Part shown: positions 1 through 6,068 of the stretch, in pieces
Position numbering within the stretch: the stretch's first letter is position 1
Layout of the letters: each line of letters begins with the position of its first letter
Assembly: GCA_947306845.1 (NCBI GenBank)
Contig: CAMZHP010000212.1
Coordinates: 1-6,068, forward strand
DNA from: an uncultured Prevotellaceae bacterium
Lineage (GTDB): Bacteria > Bacteroidota > Bacteroidia > Bacteroidales > Bacteroidaceae
DNA: 6,068 nt
Direction of reading: 5' to 3'
Notes under the pieces: model-generated
What the model saw: only the letters and a program-made list of their open reading frames with translations
What the model was told of the DNA's origin: nothing
The model's database searches: none
Made by a program: the position numbers and the translations under genes

Positions 1-1
1 C

Positions 2-1285
2 AAGGCCATCGACGCGTGTGTGGCAGGGGGAGGCGGACAAGTATATATTCCTGCCGGAACCTATCTTTGTGGCAGTATTCATCTGAAAAGCCATGTAGAG
101 CTCCACCTTTCCTTTGGTGCTACGATTCTGGCAGCTCCCGGGGATATGAAGGCATACGATGAGAGTGAGGCGTTTGGTGCCCCTGAATATCAGGATGGCG
201 GTCATACCTATTTCCACAACAGTCTGATTTGGGCGGAAGGACAGCGGCATGTAGCCATCACTGGATATGGAATGATTGATGGCGAGGGACTGACCAAAAA
301 GGATACCGAGAAGGCTGGCAACGTGCAGGGAGGAAGCATCGGAACAGGTGACAAGGCCATCGCTCTCAAGCAATGCCGCAATGTGACCATCCGCGACATC
401 ACCATCTACCGGGGCGGACATTTCGCCATCATCGTCACTGGTTGTGAGATAGGAACCATCGACAATGTCGTGATTGATACCAACCGCGATGGTATCGATA
501 TCGACTGTTGCAAATATTTCACCGTGAGCAATACCAAGGTGAACACGCCCAACGACGATGCTATCGTGCTCAAAAGCTCATACGCTCTGAAGAAACCGGT
601 GTTCTGTGAGCACATCCTCATTACCAACTGTATGGTGACTGGATATAAACTGGGAACCTTCCTTGACGGTACGTATGTGCCGGAGAAAGTCAACTGGGTT
701 TGCGGGCGTATCAAACTCGGTACGGAGAGCAATGGCGGCTACCGCAACATTACCATTTCCAACTGCTCATGTATGTGGAGCAGCGGATTGGCCTTTGAGG
801 AGGTGGACCAGGGACGCATGGAGAATATCGTCGTGACAAATATCTCGTTGAGCCACGTACATCATTATCCTATTTACATTACTACTGGTTGTCGCAACCG
901 AGGGCCGAAGGAGCGCACCGATGTGTCGTCGGCACGCGATATTTACATCAACAATGTCATTGCTGACGACTGCGACTCTCTGGCGGGCATCATCATTACC
1001 GGAATGAAGGATTATCCCATCAGGAATGTTTCGCTGAGCAATATCAGGATACAGTATCGGGGTGGGGGAAAGAAGACTGACCAACCCTACCGAGAGCAAG
1101 GTACCAACTACCCGGAGCCACGATGGGCAGGACCCACTCCGGCATACGGTCTGTATGCGCGCCATGTGGACGGTCTGCGACTGGACAATGTGAAATTTGA
1201 GCTCCTGAGGGAAGATGAGCGCCCTGCCGTCATCATGGAGGATGTGGTGAATATAGAAGGATGGAATGACAAAGAAAAACAATAA
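2..1285 (+). CDS. Glycoside hydrolase family 28 protein (polygalacturonase/rhamnogalacturonan-type pectinase), 5'-truncated by window edge
   Basis: This is the C-terminal ~427 codons of a GH28 right-handed beta-helix pectinase, an inverting hydrolase of galacturonic-acid-containing backbones. The frame is open to the left edge (K-A-I-D-A-C-V at nt 2-22), so the GTG at nt 20 is an internal Val codon and not a start. The missing part is probably a signal peptide and the first beta-helix coil. Family marks are the early PAGTYLCGSIHLKSHVELHL block (nt 50-109), N-R-D-G-I-D-I-D at nt 482-505 (canonical NTD motif, with Asn and Asp kept), N-D-D-A-I at nt 551-565 (canonical DD catalytic pair) and G-R-I-K-L-G-T-E-S at nt 704-730, where classical polygalacturonases carry GHGxSIGSE. 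Repeated 'N-I-T-I-S-N' type strands are beta-helix rungs. The gene ends 4 bases before the esterase start, so the two are probably co-transcribed and translationally coupled. The substrate (homogalacturonan, xylogalacturonan or rhamnogalacturonan) cannot be settled from sequence alone. Confidence 0.93.
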   Translation, partial: KAIDACVAGGGGQVYIPAGTYLCGSIHLKSHVELHLSFGATILAAPGDMKAYDESEAFGAPEYQDGGHTYFHNSLIWAEGQRHVAITGYGMIDGEGLTKKDTEKAGNVQGGSIGTGDKAIALKQCRNVTIRDITIYRGGHFAIIVTGCEIGTIDNVVIDTNRDGIDIDCCKYFTVSNTKVNTPNDDAIVLKSSYALKKPVFCEHILITNCMVTGYKLGTFLDGTYVPEKVNWVCGRIKLGTESNGGYRNITISNCSCMWSSGLAFEEVDQGRMENIVVTNISLSHVHHYPIYITTGCRNRGPKERTDVSSARDIYINNVIADDCDSLAGIIITGMKDYPIRNVSLSNIRIQYRGGGKKTDQPYREQGTNYPEPRWAGPTPAYGLYARHVDGLRLDNVKFELLREDERPAVIMEDVVNIEGWNDKEKQ

Positions 1286-1289
1286 TACA

Positions 1290-2486
1290 ATGATGAACAA
1301 ATTATCGGTTTTGAGGAGAGCGCTGATGGTGTGCCCATTGTGCCTCCTTTGCTGCCTTCCTGTCAAGGCGCAGACCATTGAACTGAACAAGACCAGTGAC
1401 CAACCGTTTTTTTACTCTGTGGCTGTGCCAGATGGCAACTATAAGGTGACGGTGACGCTGGGTTCCAAGAAACGTGCTGCCAAGACCGTGGTGCGGGCAG
1501 AGAGCCGTCGCCTCTTTTTGGAGGAAGTGGCTACGAAAAAAGGCAAATATGCCACCTACAGTTTCGTGGTCAGCAAGCGCTCGCCGCGCATTGACGACAA
1601 AACGGAGGTGAAAATCAAGGAGCGGGAGAAAGGCTATCTGAACTGGGACGACTCGCTGACGCTGGAGTTCAACGGTGCGGCACCGGCGGTGAAAAGCATC
1701 GTCATAGAGCCCGATACCACGGCCATGACCGTTTTCCTCTGTGGCAACTCCACGGTGGTTGATCAGAACGAAGAGCCCTGGGCCAGTTGGGGACAGATGA
1801 TTCCCAGATGGTTTGACGAACGGGTGGCTATCTCCAACCATGCCGAGAGCGGACTCACCGCTCGCACGTTTCTGGGCAGCAACCGCCTCGACAAAATCCT
1901 GTCGATGATGCGCCCTGGCGACTATGTGCTGTGTGAGTTCGGACATAACGATGAGAAAGAGAAACGGCCTGGTGACGGGGCATGGTATCACTATGTCTAT
2001 AACCTCAAAATCTTCATTGACCGGGTGCGTGAGAAAGGCGGTCATGTGGTGTTCCTCACACCGACGGCACGGCGCCGTTTCGATGCTGCCAATACGAAGA
2101 TGGTTGACACTCATGGCGATTTCCCTGCTGCCATGAGGTCTGTAGCACAGCGTGAGCATGTGCCCCTGATTGAACTCAACGGGATGACCACCGACTTCTT
2201 CGAAACACTGGGCTTTGAGAACAGCAAGAAGGCATTGGTGCATTATCCTGCCAATACCTTTGTCGGACAGGACAAGGATTTGGCTGACAATACTCATTTC
2301 AATCCCTATGGCGCTTACGAGGTGGCAAAAATGGTGGTGATGGGCATGAAGCAGCATCAACTGCCCATGCTGAAAGGGCTAAGGAGTGATTGGACTGACT
2401 TTGATCCCAAACATCCCGACGACTTCAATAGTTGGTATTGGTATCCCGCTCCGGTGACAGAGTTGAAGAAACCCGATGGTAACTGA
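1290..2486 (+). CDS. Secreted SGNH/GDSL hydrolase, rhamnogalacturonan acetylesterase type
   Basis: This is a predicted pectin (rhamnogalacturonan) deacetylase that removes O-acetyl groups so that backbone hydrolases can act. I prefer ATG 1290, because it gives a compact signal peptide (MMNKLSVLRRAL, a Cys/Leu-rich hydrophobic stretch, cleavage probably after V-K-A). ATG 1293 is equally possible. ATG 1266 would add MTKKNNNT and overlap the GH28 gene. Numbered from 1266, residues ~36-150 form a beta-rich N-terminal domain. The SGNH domain follows, with block I G-N-S-T (160-163, nucleophile Ser162), block II Gly in A-E-S-G-L-T (~196), block III G-H-N-D (226-229, oxyanion Asn228) and block V D-N-T-H (341-344, Asp341 and His344 completing the triad). 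The P-W-A-S-W-G-Q-M segment after block I is typical of Bacteroidetes members. Block I has Asn where GDS is usual. The start lies 4 bases after the GH28 stop, which supports a shared pectin-degradation operon. The acetylesterase fold is secure; the exact substrate is inferred. Confidence 0.9.
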   Translation: MMNKLSVLRRALMVCPLCLLCCLPVKAQTIELNKTSDQPFFYSVAVPDGNYKVTVTLGSKKRAAKTVVRAESRRLFLEEVATKKGKYATYSFVVSKRSPRIDDKTEVKIKEREKGYLNWDDSLTLEFNGAAPAVKSIVIEPDTTAMTVFLCGNSTVVDQNEEPWASWGQMIPRWFDERVAISNHAESGLTARTFLGSNRLDKILSMMRPGDYVLCEFGHNDEKEKRPGDGAWYHYVYNLKIFIDRVREKGGHVVFLTPTARRRFDAANTKMVDTHGDFPAAMRSVAQREHVPLIELNGMTTDFFETLGFENSKKALVHYPANTFVGQDKDLADNTHFNPYGAYEVAKMVVMGMKQHQLPMLKGLRSDWTDFDPKHPDDFNSWYWYPAPVTELKKPDGN

Positions 2487-2545
2487 CAAACGCTAGTTGG
2501 CGCATCCTCATGCAATAATTTGGCTGATATCTCGTTATAAATACG

Positions 2546-3979
2546 ATGATGAAAGCAAAATGGCTCATCTGCATGTTGCCCTTGGCTTGGGTTGTCATGC
2601 TTCTCTCGTGTTCCGACGGCGATGACTTTTCGGCGTCGGCGTCTCTGCGCCTGTCATTCTCCCAAGACTCCGTCAAGCTTGATACTGTGTTCTCACAGGT
2701 GCCTACAGCCACAAAGACCTTCTGGGTTTACAACAGGTCGGGACATGGCATCCGCTGTTCCAACATCCGGTTGGAGAAAGGCAACCAGACGGGGTTTCGT
2801 GTGAATGTGGACGGGGAGTACCTGGGCGCGTCGGAGGGCTTTCAGGTGAATGACATCGAGGTGCGCAATAAAGACAGCCTGAGGGTGTTTGTGGAACTTA
2901 CCTCACCTGCCAGCAACCGTGTGGAACCGGCTCTGCTGGAGGACAACCTTGTCTTCAGACTTGAGAGCGGTGAGGAGCAGCGTGTCAATCTCAGTGCTTG
3001 GATATGGGATGCACTGCAATACCGGGATATGAAAATCAACCGCGACTCCACCATTATTTCTTCAAGGCCCATCATCATCTATGGTGGCATCACGGTGAAT
3101 GAGGGTGCCACACTGGCCATCGGAGCAGGAACAACACTCTATTTCCATGAGAATGCGGGCATCGATGTCTATGGCAGGCTGGTGCTTTGGGGAGAGCCAG
3201 ACAACAATGTGGTGCTGCGCGGCGACCGCATCGACAATATGTTCGACTATCTGCCCTACGACCGCGTCAGCGGACAGTGGCAGGGGATCCACTTCCATGA
3301 GTCGTCATACGATAATTATATCTATTATGCCGATATTCATAGTACTTACAACGGCATCGTGTGCGACTCTTCTGATGTGAGCAAGATGAAGCTCCGCCTC
3401 TATAACTCAGTGGTACACAACTGCCAGGGCTTTGGACTCAAATCGACACACTCCGTGGTGGATGTGGTCAACTGTCAGCTGACCAACGCGCTTTACGACT
3501 GTATGGCTGTCTTCGGAGGGGTGGCAAGGGTGATGAACTGCACCATCGCGCAATTCTACCCCTATGATGCCAACAGGGGCGCGGCGCTGCGTTTCGGCAA
3601 TAGCCCGACGCTTCCACTCTATGCCTTTGATTGCTACAACAGCCTTGTCACAGGGTATGCCGACGATGTGGTGATGTCGGAGGCTGACACCACTTCCAAC
3701 TACGCCTTCTCGTTCGACCACTGCATCCTGCGCACACCAGCTGTCAACGACACCATCAACATCCACGACGTGATATGGGAGGATCCTAAGGACACAGTCG
3801 GAACGGGTAAGAACCATTTTCAGATGATTGATATCGACCTGATCAAATATGATTTCCGCCTTGACTCTTTGTCAACGGCCATCGGAAAGGCCAAACCCAA
3901 TACTGACCTTCCTTTCGACCGCCTGGGCATACGACGTGATGAGGAACCAGATGTCGGCTGCTATGAATATGTGAAATAA
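2546..3979 (+). CDS. Predicted surface lipoprotein with right-handed beta-helix and C-terminal anchor-Q-like motif
   Basis: The 477-residue product begins with a lipoprotein signal peptide: a hydrophobic run at 6-20, then lipobox L-L-S-C with lipid-modified Cys22. The following S-D-G-D-D resembles the acidic export signal of Bacteroidetes surface lipoproteins, so I predict display on the outer face of the outer membrane. Residues ~32-152 look like an Ig/ASH-type beta-sandwich (S-V-K-L-D-T-V-F and F-W-V-Y-N motifs, then F-R-V-N-V-D-G). Residues ~170-400 are beta-helix rungs (G-G-I-T-V-N-E-G-A-T-L-A-I-G-A-G-T-T-L-Y-F, G-Q-W-Q-G-I, repeated 'V-V-N-C', 'V-M-N-C', 'Y-N-S' turns). The C-terminus (Y-D-F-R-L ... 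D-V-G-C-Y-E-Y) matches the 'choice-of-anchor Q' style ending. No catalytic motif is recognisable, so the role (glycan binding, lyase-like or structural) is unknown. ATG 2549 is an equally good start. It lies 59 bases after the esterase and 52 before cdd. Confidence 0.85.
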   Translation: MMKAKWLICMLPLAWVVMLLSCSDGDDFSASASLRLSFSQDSVKLDTVFSQVPTATKTFWVYNRSGHGIRCSNIRLEKGNQTGFRVNVDGEYLGASEGFQVNDIEVRNKDSLRVFVELTSPASNRVEPALLEDNLVFRLESGEEQRVNLSAWIWDALQYRDMKINRDSTIISSRPIIIYGGITVNEGATLAIGAGTTLYFHENAGIDVYGRLVLWGEPDNNVVLRGDRIDNMFDYLPYDRVSGQWQGIHFHESSYDNYIYYADIHSTYNGIVCDSSDVSKMKLRLYNSVVHNCQGFGLKSTHSVVDVVNCQLTNALYDCMAVFGGVARVMNCTIAQFYPYDANRGAALRFGNSPTLPLYAFDCYNSLVTGYADDVVMSEADTTSNYAFSFDHCILRTPAVNDTINIHDVIWEDPKDTVGTGKNHFQMIDIDLIKYDFRLDSLSTAIGKAKPNTDLPFDRLGIRRDEEPDVGCYEYVK

Positions 3980-4031
3980 AGGGGCCTCAGCGCTCACCAT
4001 CCATCATTATTGTCAACTCAACAAAAAGACT

Positions 4032-4511
4032 ATGAAAGATATAGAAATGAAAATCAATGTCGGACTCGCCCAAATGGACGAATTGTCTGCCGAGGACCAG
4101 AAACTCGTGCAGACGGCGATGAAAGCCACCGACAATTCCAATGCCAAGTATTCCCATTTCAGGGTAGGGGCTGCTTTGCTGCTGGCCGACGGGTCGGTGG
4201 TGATTGGCGCCAATCAGGAGAATGCGGTCTTTCCGCTCGGACTCTGTGCGGAGCGTACCGCTATCTTTGCCGCACAGGCACAGCGGCCTGACCAACCGAT
4301 TGTCAAACTAGCCATCGCTGCACGCAATGAGAATGGATTCATGGCCAATCCAGTGTCGCCATGCGGTTCATGTCGGCAGGTCATCCTTGAGATGGAGGAA
4401 CGTTACAATCAGCCCATCCGTATTTTGCTATACGGCACCAATGGTGTCTATCTGATTGATTCCGTGCGCGATTTGCTGCCTTTGTGCTTCATTGATGGGA
4501 GCATGAGGTAA
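4032..4511 (+). CDS. cdd: Cytidine deaminase
   Basis: This cytosolic zinc enzyme deaminates cytidine and deoxycytidine to uridine and deoxyuridine in pyrimidine salvage. The 159-residue length is close to the small homotetrameric class, with a slightly long N-terminus. Visible motifs are Y-S-H-F-R-V-G-A-A (40-48), the ribose-binding N-Q-E-N (61-64), C-A-E-R-T-A (72-77, zinc ligand Cys72 and proton-shuttle Glu74) and P-C-G-S-C-R-Q (110-116, zinc ligands Cys111 and Cys114). All catalytic residues are intact. ATG 4032 follows an A-rich leader (caacaaaaagact), typical of Bacteroidota genes without a strong Shine-Dalgarno sequence. An in-frame ATG six codons in would still retain the whole conserved core. 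The gene converges with the TPR gene, the two stop codons being 2 bases apart. Co-transcription with the lipoprotein upstream is possible but not shown. Confidence 0.97.
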   Translation: MKDIEMKINVGLAQMDELSAEDQKLVQTAMKATDNSNAKYSHFRVGAALLLADGSVVIGANQENAVFPLGLCAERTAIFAAQAQRPDQPIVKLAIAARNENGFMANPVSPCGSCRQVILEMEERYNQPIRILLYGTNGVYLIDSVRDLLPLCFIDGSMR

Positions 4512-4513
4512 CA

Positions 4514-5398
4514 CTACTCGGCCACATCTATCTTCTGATTGAAGAGATCTTGTATGTTCACTGTCCGGGGCACTTCGCTGCGGATGGTGTCCTTGTGGAG
4601 CTTTTGTTGAGTCTGGACGGTAATGCCAATAGACGGTTGAATTTTAGGTGCCGTCAATTGAATGCTGTCTGCAGTCAGTAAAGGAATGGCAGGCAGATTG
4701 ACAAAAGGTTCTTCCTTAGTGATGCTGTCGGCAACTGCCGATCCGAAATCCGCTTCTGTCAGTCCTTTTTTCAGATGACTCTCGCAGCCCTTCATCATGT
4801 GTGCTGTCTGATGGATACGGGCGCGCATCTCTGGGGTGTCGCGGTAGGTCAGGTAATTGTCGAGCGCGGCTTGATAATGGTCGTGGGCCTCCTGCCATTC
4901 TTCGGCAAACATGCGGCACAGACCGAGTCGGTAGTGGATGTCGCCCTTCTCGTTCTCATAACAGACCGTCAGTGCACGCTCAAAATAGGGAATGGCCTCC
5001 TTGTACTGATGCAGTTGGAAATGACTCTCACCGTTGCAGTAGTAATACACCGACCGCTCATGGGGCGCGAATGCATCGAGTTGGGGGATGGCTTCGTCAA
5101 GATAGCGGCAGGCATCCTCATAGAGCCATTCATAATAGCAGCAGATTCCCATGTAGGCATGATAACGGGCATTGAGTTCGTATTCCTTGTCAAGTTTCTC
5201 AAAAATCAACAGCGCTTCATGGTATTTCCCGCTTTGGAAATACTCAATGGCCATGCCTAACCGGTCTGGATCCCGTGGCTCATCATCCGCCATGCTCACG
5301 CTGAACGGCAAAGACGTGATGTATCGCGTCCCCGCCCATACCGAGGCAACAAAAAGTATGGCCAAAATGATTCCAAATAGCGTCTTATGTCGGCTCAT
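4514..5398 (-). CDS. Membrane-anchored tetratricopeptide repeat protein
   Basis: I choose the ATG at 5398-5396 (294 residues, MSRHKTLFGI...). It places a basic n-region directly before a hydrophobic segment (residues ~5-23) and follows an A-rich leader (agaaaaataccaat). An in-frame ATG at 5449 would add 17 mostly polar residues before the membrane segment, which is less plausible. From that start, about four TPR units span residues ~47-183, for example Y-F-Q-S-G-K-Y-H-E-A-L, then Y-L-D-E-A-I, Q-Y-K-E-A-I-P-Y-F-E-R-A-L and E-W-Q-E-A-H-D-H-Y-Q-A-A-L. They are followed by a ~80-residue polar Thr/Gln/Pro-rich tail with no repeat pattern. TPRs scaffold protein-protein contacts; the partner is unknown. 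The protein is probably a membrane-tethered periplasmic protein or a cleaved export product. It lies 57 bases downstream of the hsdR remnant on the same strand, so it may receive readthrough transcription. I see no recognisable link to restriction-modification. Confidence 0.82.
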   Translation of the reverse strand: MSRHKTLFGIILAILFVASVWAGTRYITSLPFSVSMADDEPRDPDRLGMAIEYFQSGKYHEALLIFEKLDKEYELNARYHAYMGICCYYEWLYEDACRYLDEAIPQLDAFAPHERSVYYYCNGESHFQLHQYKEAIPYFERALTVCYENEKGDIHYRLGLCRMFAEEWQEAHDHYQAALDNYLTYRDTPEMRARIHQTAHMMKGCESHLKKGLTEADFGSAVADSITKEEPFVNLPAIPLLTADSIQLTAPKIQPSIGITVQTQQKLHKDTIRSEVPRTVNIQDLFNQKIDVAE

Positions 5399-5455
5399 AT
5401 TGGTATTTTTCTGTACATGAATGTCATCACTCGTTGAATGGCAATACAATTTACT

Positions 5456-6068
5456 CTATGCCACTCCACCGTACCGCTGACTCACATAGTTATACACGGC
5501 ATCGCGGTAGTAGTTGATACTTTCGTCAGAATAACTCTCAGGTAGTTTTTCCCATAGCAAATTGCGGATGGTGATGATGATCGATGCTTTGGTCTCCTGT
5601 TTATCGAAGGGATGGTCCATTGTCTCCAGTTGCTGTTTGATTTTCTCCAACAGGTCTTTGGCCACTTTTTTCAGTTTTTTGATGTCTTCTTTTGAGAGGT
5701 CGTCTTTCATCAACACATCATACATAGAGAGTTGTTCGTCGTTATCAAAACCTTCACGAATGTATCGTTTCTCCTCTTCGGTCAGTTCGTGAATGTTCTC
5801 TCTATTGTAGCGCGGTTCTGCTCTTGATTGTAATCGTGAATAATCTCCTGGTACTTCTCGTAGAAGTTGATACGTGAGGGATTCACGGCAAGCATCCGGG
5901 CAATGCTTTCCTGTAGCAGTTCCTGAATGTCTTTCAGCACAAGGTTCTTCTCCTTGCTCTTGGCGAACTCCCGACGAAGCAACTCAAAATCAATGCCACT
6001 GATATCGAATCGCCGCGACTCGGCAGCCATCGCCCCTTCGCCATCGAGTTCCAGATGCTCATTCACGA
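5456..6068 (-). pseudogene. hsdR: Type I restriction enzyme subunit R (HsdR), C-terminal portion, frameshifted and cut by the right window edge
   Basis: Two adjacent reading frames together spell the HsdR C-terminal domain. The first (6066 down to the TGA at 5784-5782) contains R-R-F-D-I-S-G-I-D-F-E-L-L-R-R-E-F (nt 6015-5965), K-N-L-V-L-K-D, the N-P-S-R-I-N-F-Y-E-K-Y-Q-E-I-I block and A-T-I-E-R-T-F. The second, in a different frame, resumes with E-L-T-E-E-E-K-R-Y-I-R-E-G-F from nt 5788. It runs through D-L-S-K-E-D-I-K-K-L-K-K-V-A and L-P-E-S-Y-S-D-E-S-I to the stop at 5458-5456. The GTG at 6066 is an internal Val codon, since the gene continues past the right edge. HsdR is the ATP-dependent DNA-translocating endonuclease subunit; its nuclease and helicase domains lie outside the window. 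The break removes ~110 C-terminal residues, a region that in this family helps assemble R with the methylase core. Whether the upstream part is intact cannot be seen. A sequencing error is possible but less likely, because residues also seem to be missing at the junction. Confidence 0.85.
5782..5793 (-). other. Frameshift junction in hsdR
   Basis: Reading the - strand, the upstream frame gives A-T-I-E-R-T-F (TTC at 5793-5791), then T-N and TGA at 5784-5782. Homology resumes from 5788 in the -1 (equivalently +2) frame with E-L-T-E-E-E-K-R. HsdR proteins as I remember them have roughly 8 residues between 'TF' and the equivalent of 'ELTEEEKR', whereas only 2 bases separate them here. That suggests a small out-of-frame deletion of about 20 bases rather than a single-base slip. 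The deletion size is inferred from recalled family spacing, not from an alignment. Confidence 0.7.

Noticed and set aside
20..1285. GTG at nt 20 as the true start of the GH28 gene
   Set aside because: Conserved GH28 sequence (K-A-I-D-A-C) continues in frame to the left edge, and a secreted enzyme would need a signal peptide, which is absent at that point.
767..1390. A 207-codon - strand frame across the GH28-esterase junction
   Set aside because: It overlaps two well-supported + strand genes, has a composition unlike a real protein and shows no family motif.
1302..2360. A 352-codon open frame on the - strand, antisense to the esterase
   Set aside because: It is in codon register with the esterase and exists only because that gene avoids TTA, CTA and TCA codons. 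Its His/Arg-rich product matches nothing recognisable, while the sense frame carries clear SGNH motifs.
2487..2545. Possible Bacteroidetes promoter (TAnnTTTG / TTG) before the lipoprotein gene
   Set aside because: The best match (ataatttg ending at 2522, with a TTG about 15 bases before it) fails the TA positions and the spacing of the consensus, so it is too weak to annotate.
3980..4031. Possible terminator or promoter between the lipoprotein gene and cdd
   Set aside because: Only a short AGCGCT palindrome is present, without a useful stem or T-tract, and no -7/-33 pair is visible.
4775..5260. A 161-codon + strand frame antisense to the TPR gene
   Set aside because: The opposite strand shows clear TPR repeats. 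This frame is hydrophobic by complementarity and has no plausible leader.
5782..5800. Programmed ribosomal frameshifting or phase variation as the explanation for the split hsdR
   Set aside because: There is no X-XXY-YYZ slippery heptamer, and only a (GA)3 tract is present, too short for a typical phase-variable repeat. Family residues also appear to be missing, which favours a deletion.

Overview
The window looks like a piece of a Bacteroidota chromosome, most likely a Prevotella/Bacteroides-type gut or rumen anaerobe. The reasons are a pectin-degradation gene pair of the kind found in polysaccharide utilisation loci, a lipoprotein whose residues after the lipid-modified Cys (C-S-D-G-D-D) resemble the Bacteroidetes surface-export signal, A-rich leaders without clear Shine-Dalgarno sequences, and close resemblance of all six genes to Bacteroidales families as I remember them. 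The genus is an inference; no rRNA or other marker gene is present.

Left part, + strand (1-2486): the 3' portion of a glycoside hydrolase family 28 pectinase gene, open at the left edge, is followed after 4 bases by a secreted SGNH/GDSL esterase of the rhamnogalacturonan acetylesterase type. The pair probably belongs to one operon. The esterase would remove acetyl groups from pectin (rhamnogalacturonan) backbones and the GH28 enzyme would hydrolyse galacturonic-acid-containing linkages, both outside the cytoplasmic membrane.

Middle, + strand (2546-4511): after a 59-base gap comes a predicted surface lipoprotein with an N-terminal beta-sandwich-like region, a right-handed beta-helix and a C-terminal 'DxGxYEY' anchor-type motif. 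After a further 52 bases comes cytidine deaminase (cdd), a housekeeping pyrimidine-salvage enzyme. The spacing would allow co-transcription, but the functions do not obviously connect.

Right part, - strand (4514-6068): a membrane-anchored TPR protein converges on cdd with only 2 bases between the two stop codons. Upstream of it on the same strand is the 3' end of a type I restriction subunit gene (hsdR). It enters from the right edge and is broken by a frameshift near 5782-5793, so the last ~110 codons lie in a different frame. This is the clearest anomaly in the window.

No RNA gene, mobile element, CRISPR array, long repeat or convincing intrinsic terminator was found. No gene-free stretch exceeds 60 bases. 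I did not find a clearly new multi-gene system. The items most worth a second look are the broken hsdR, the non-canonical active-site motifs of the GH28 and esterase genes, and the surface beta-helix lipoprotein of unknown role.
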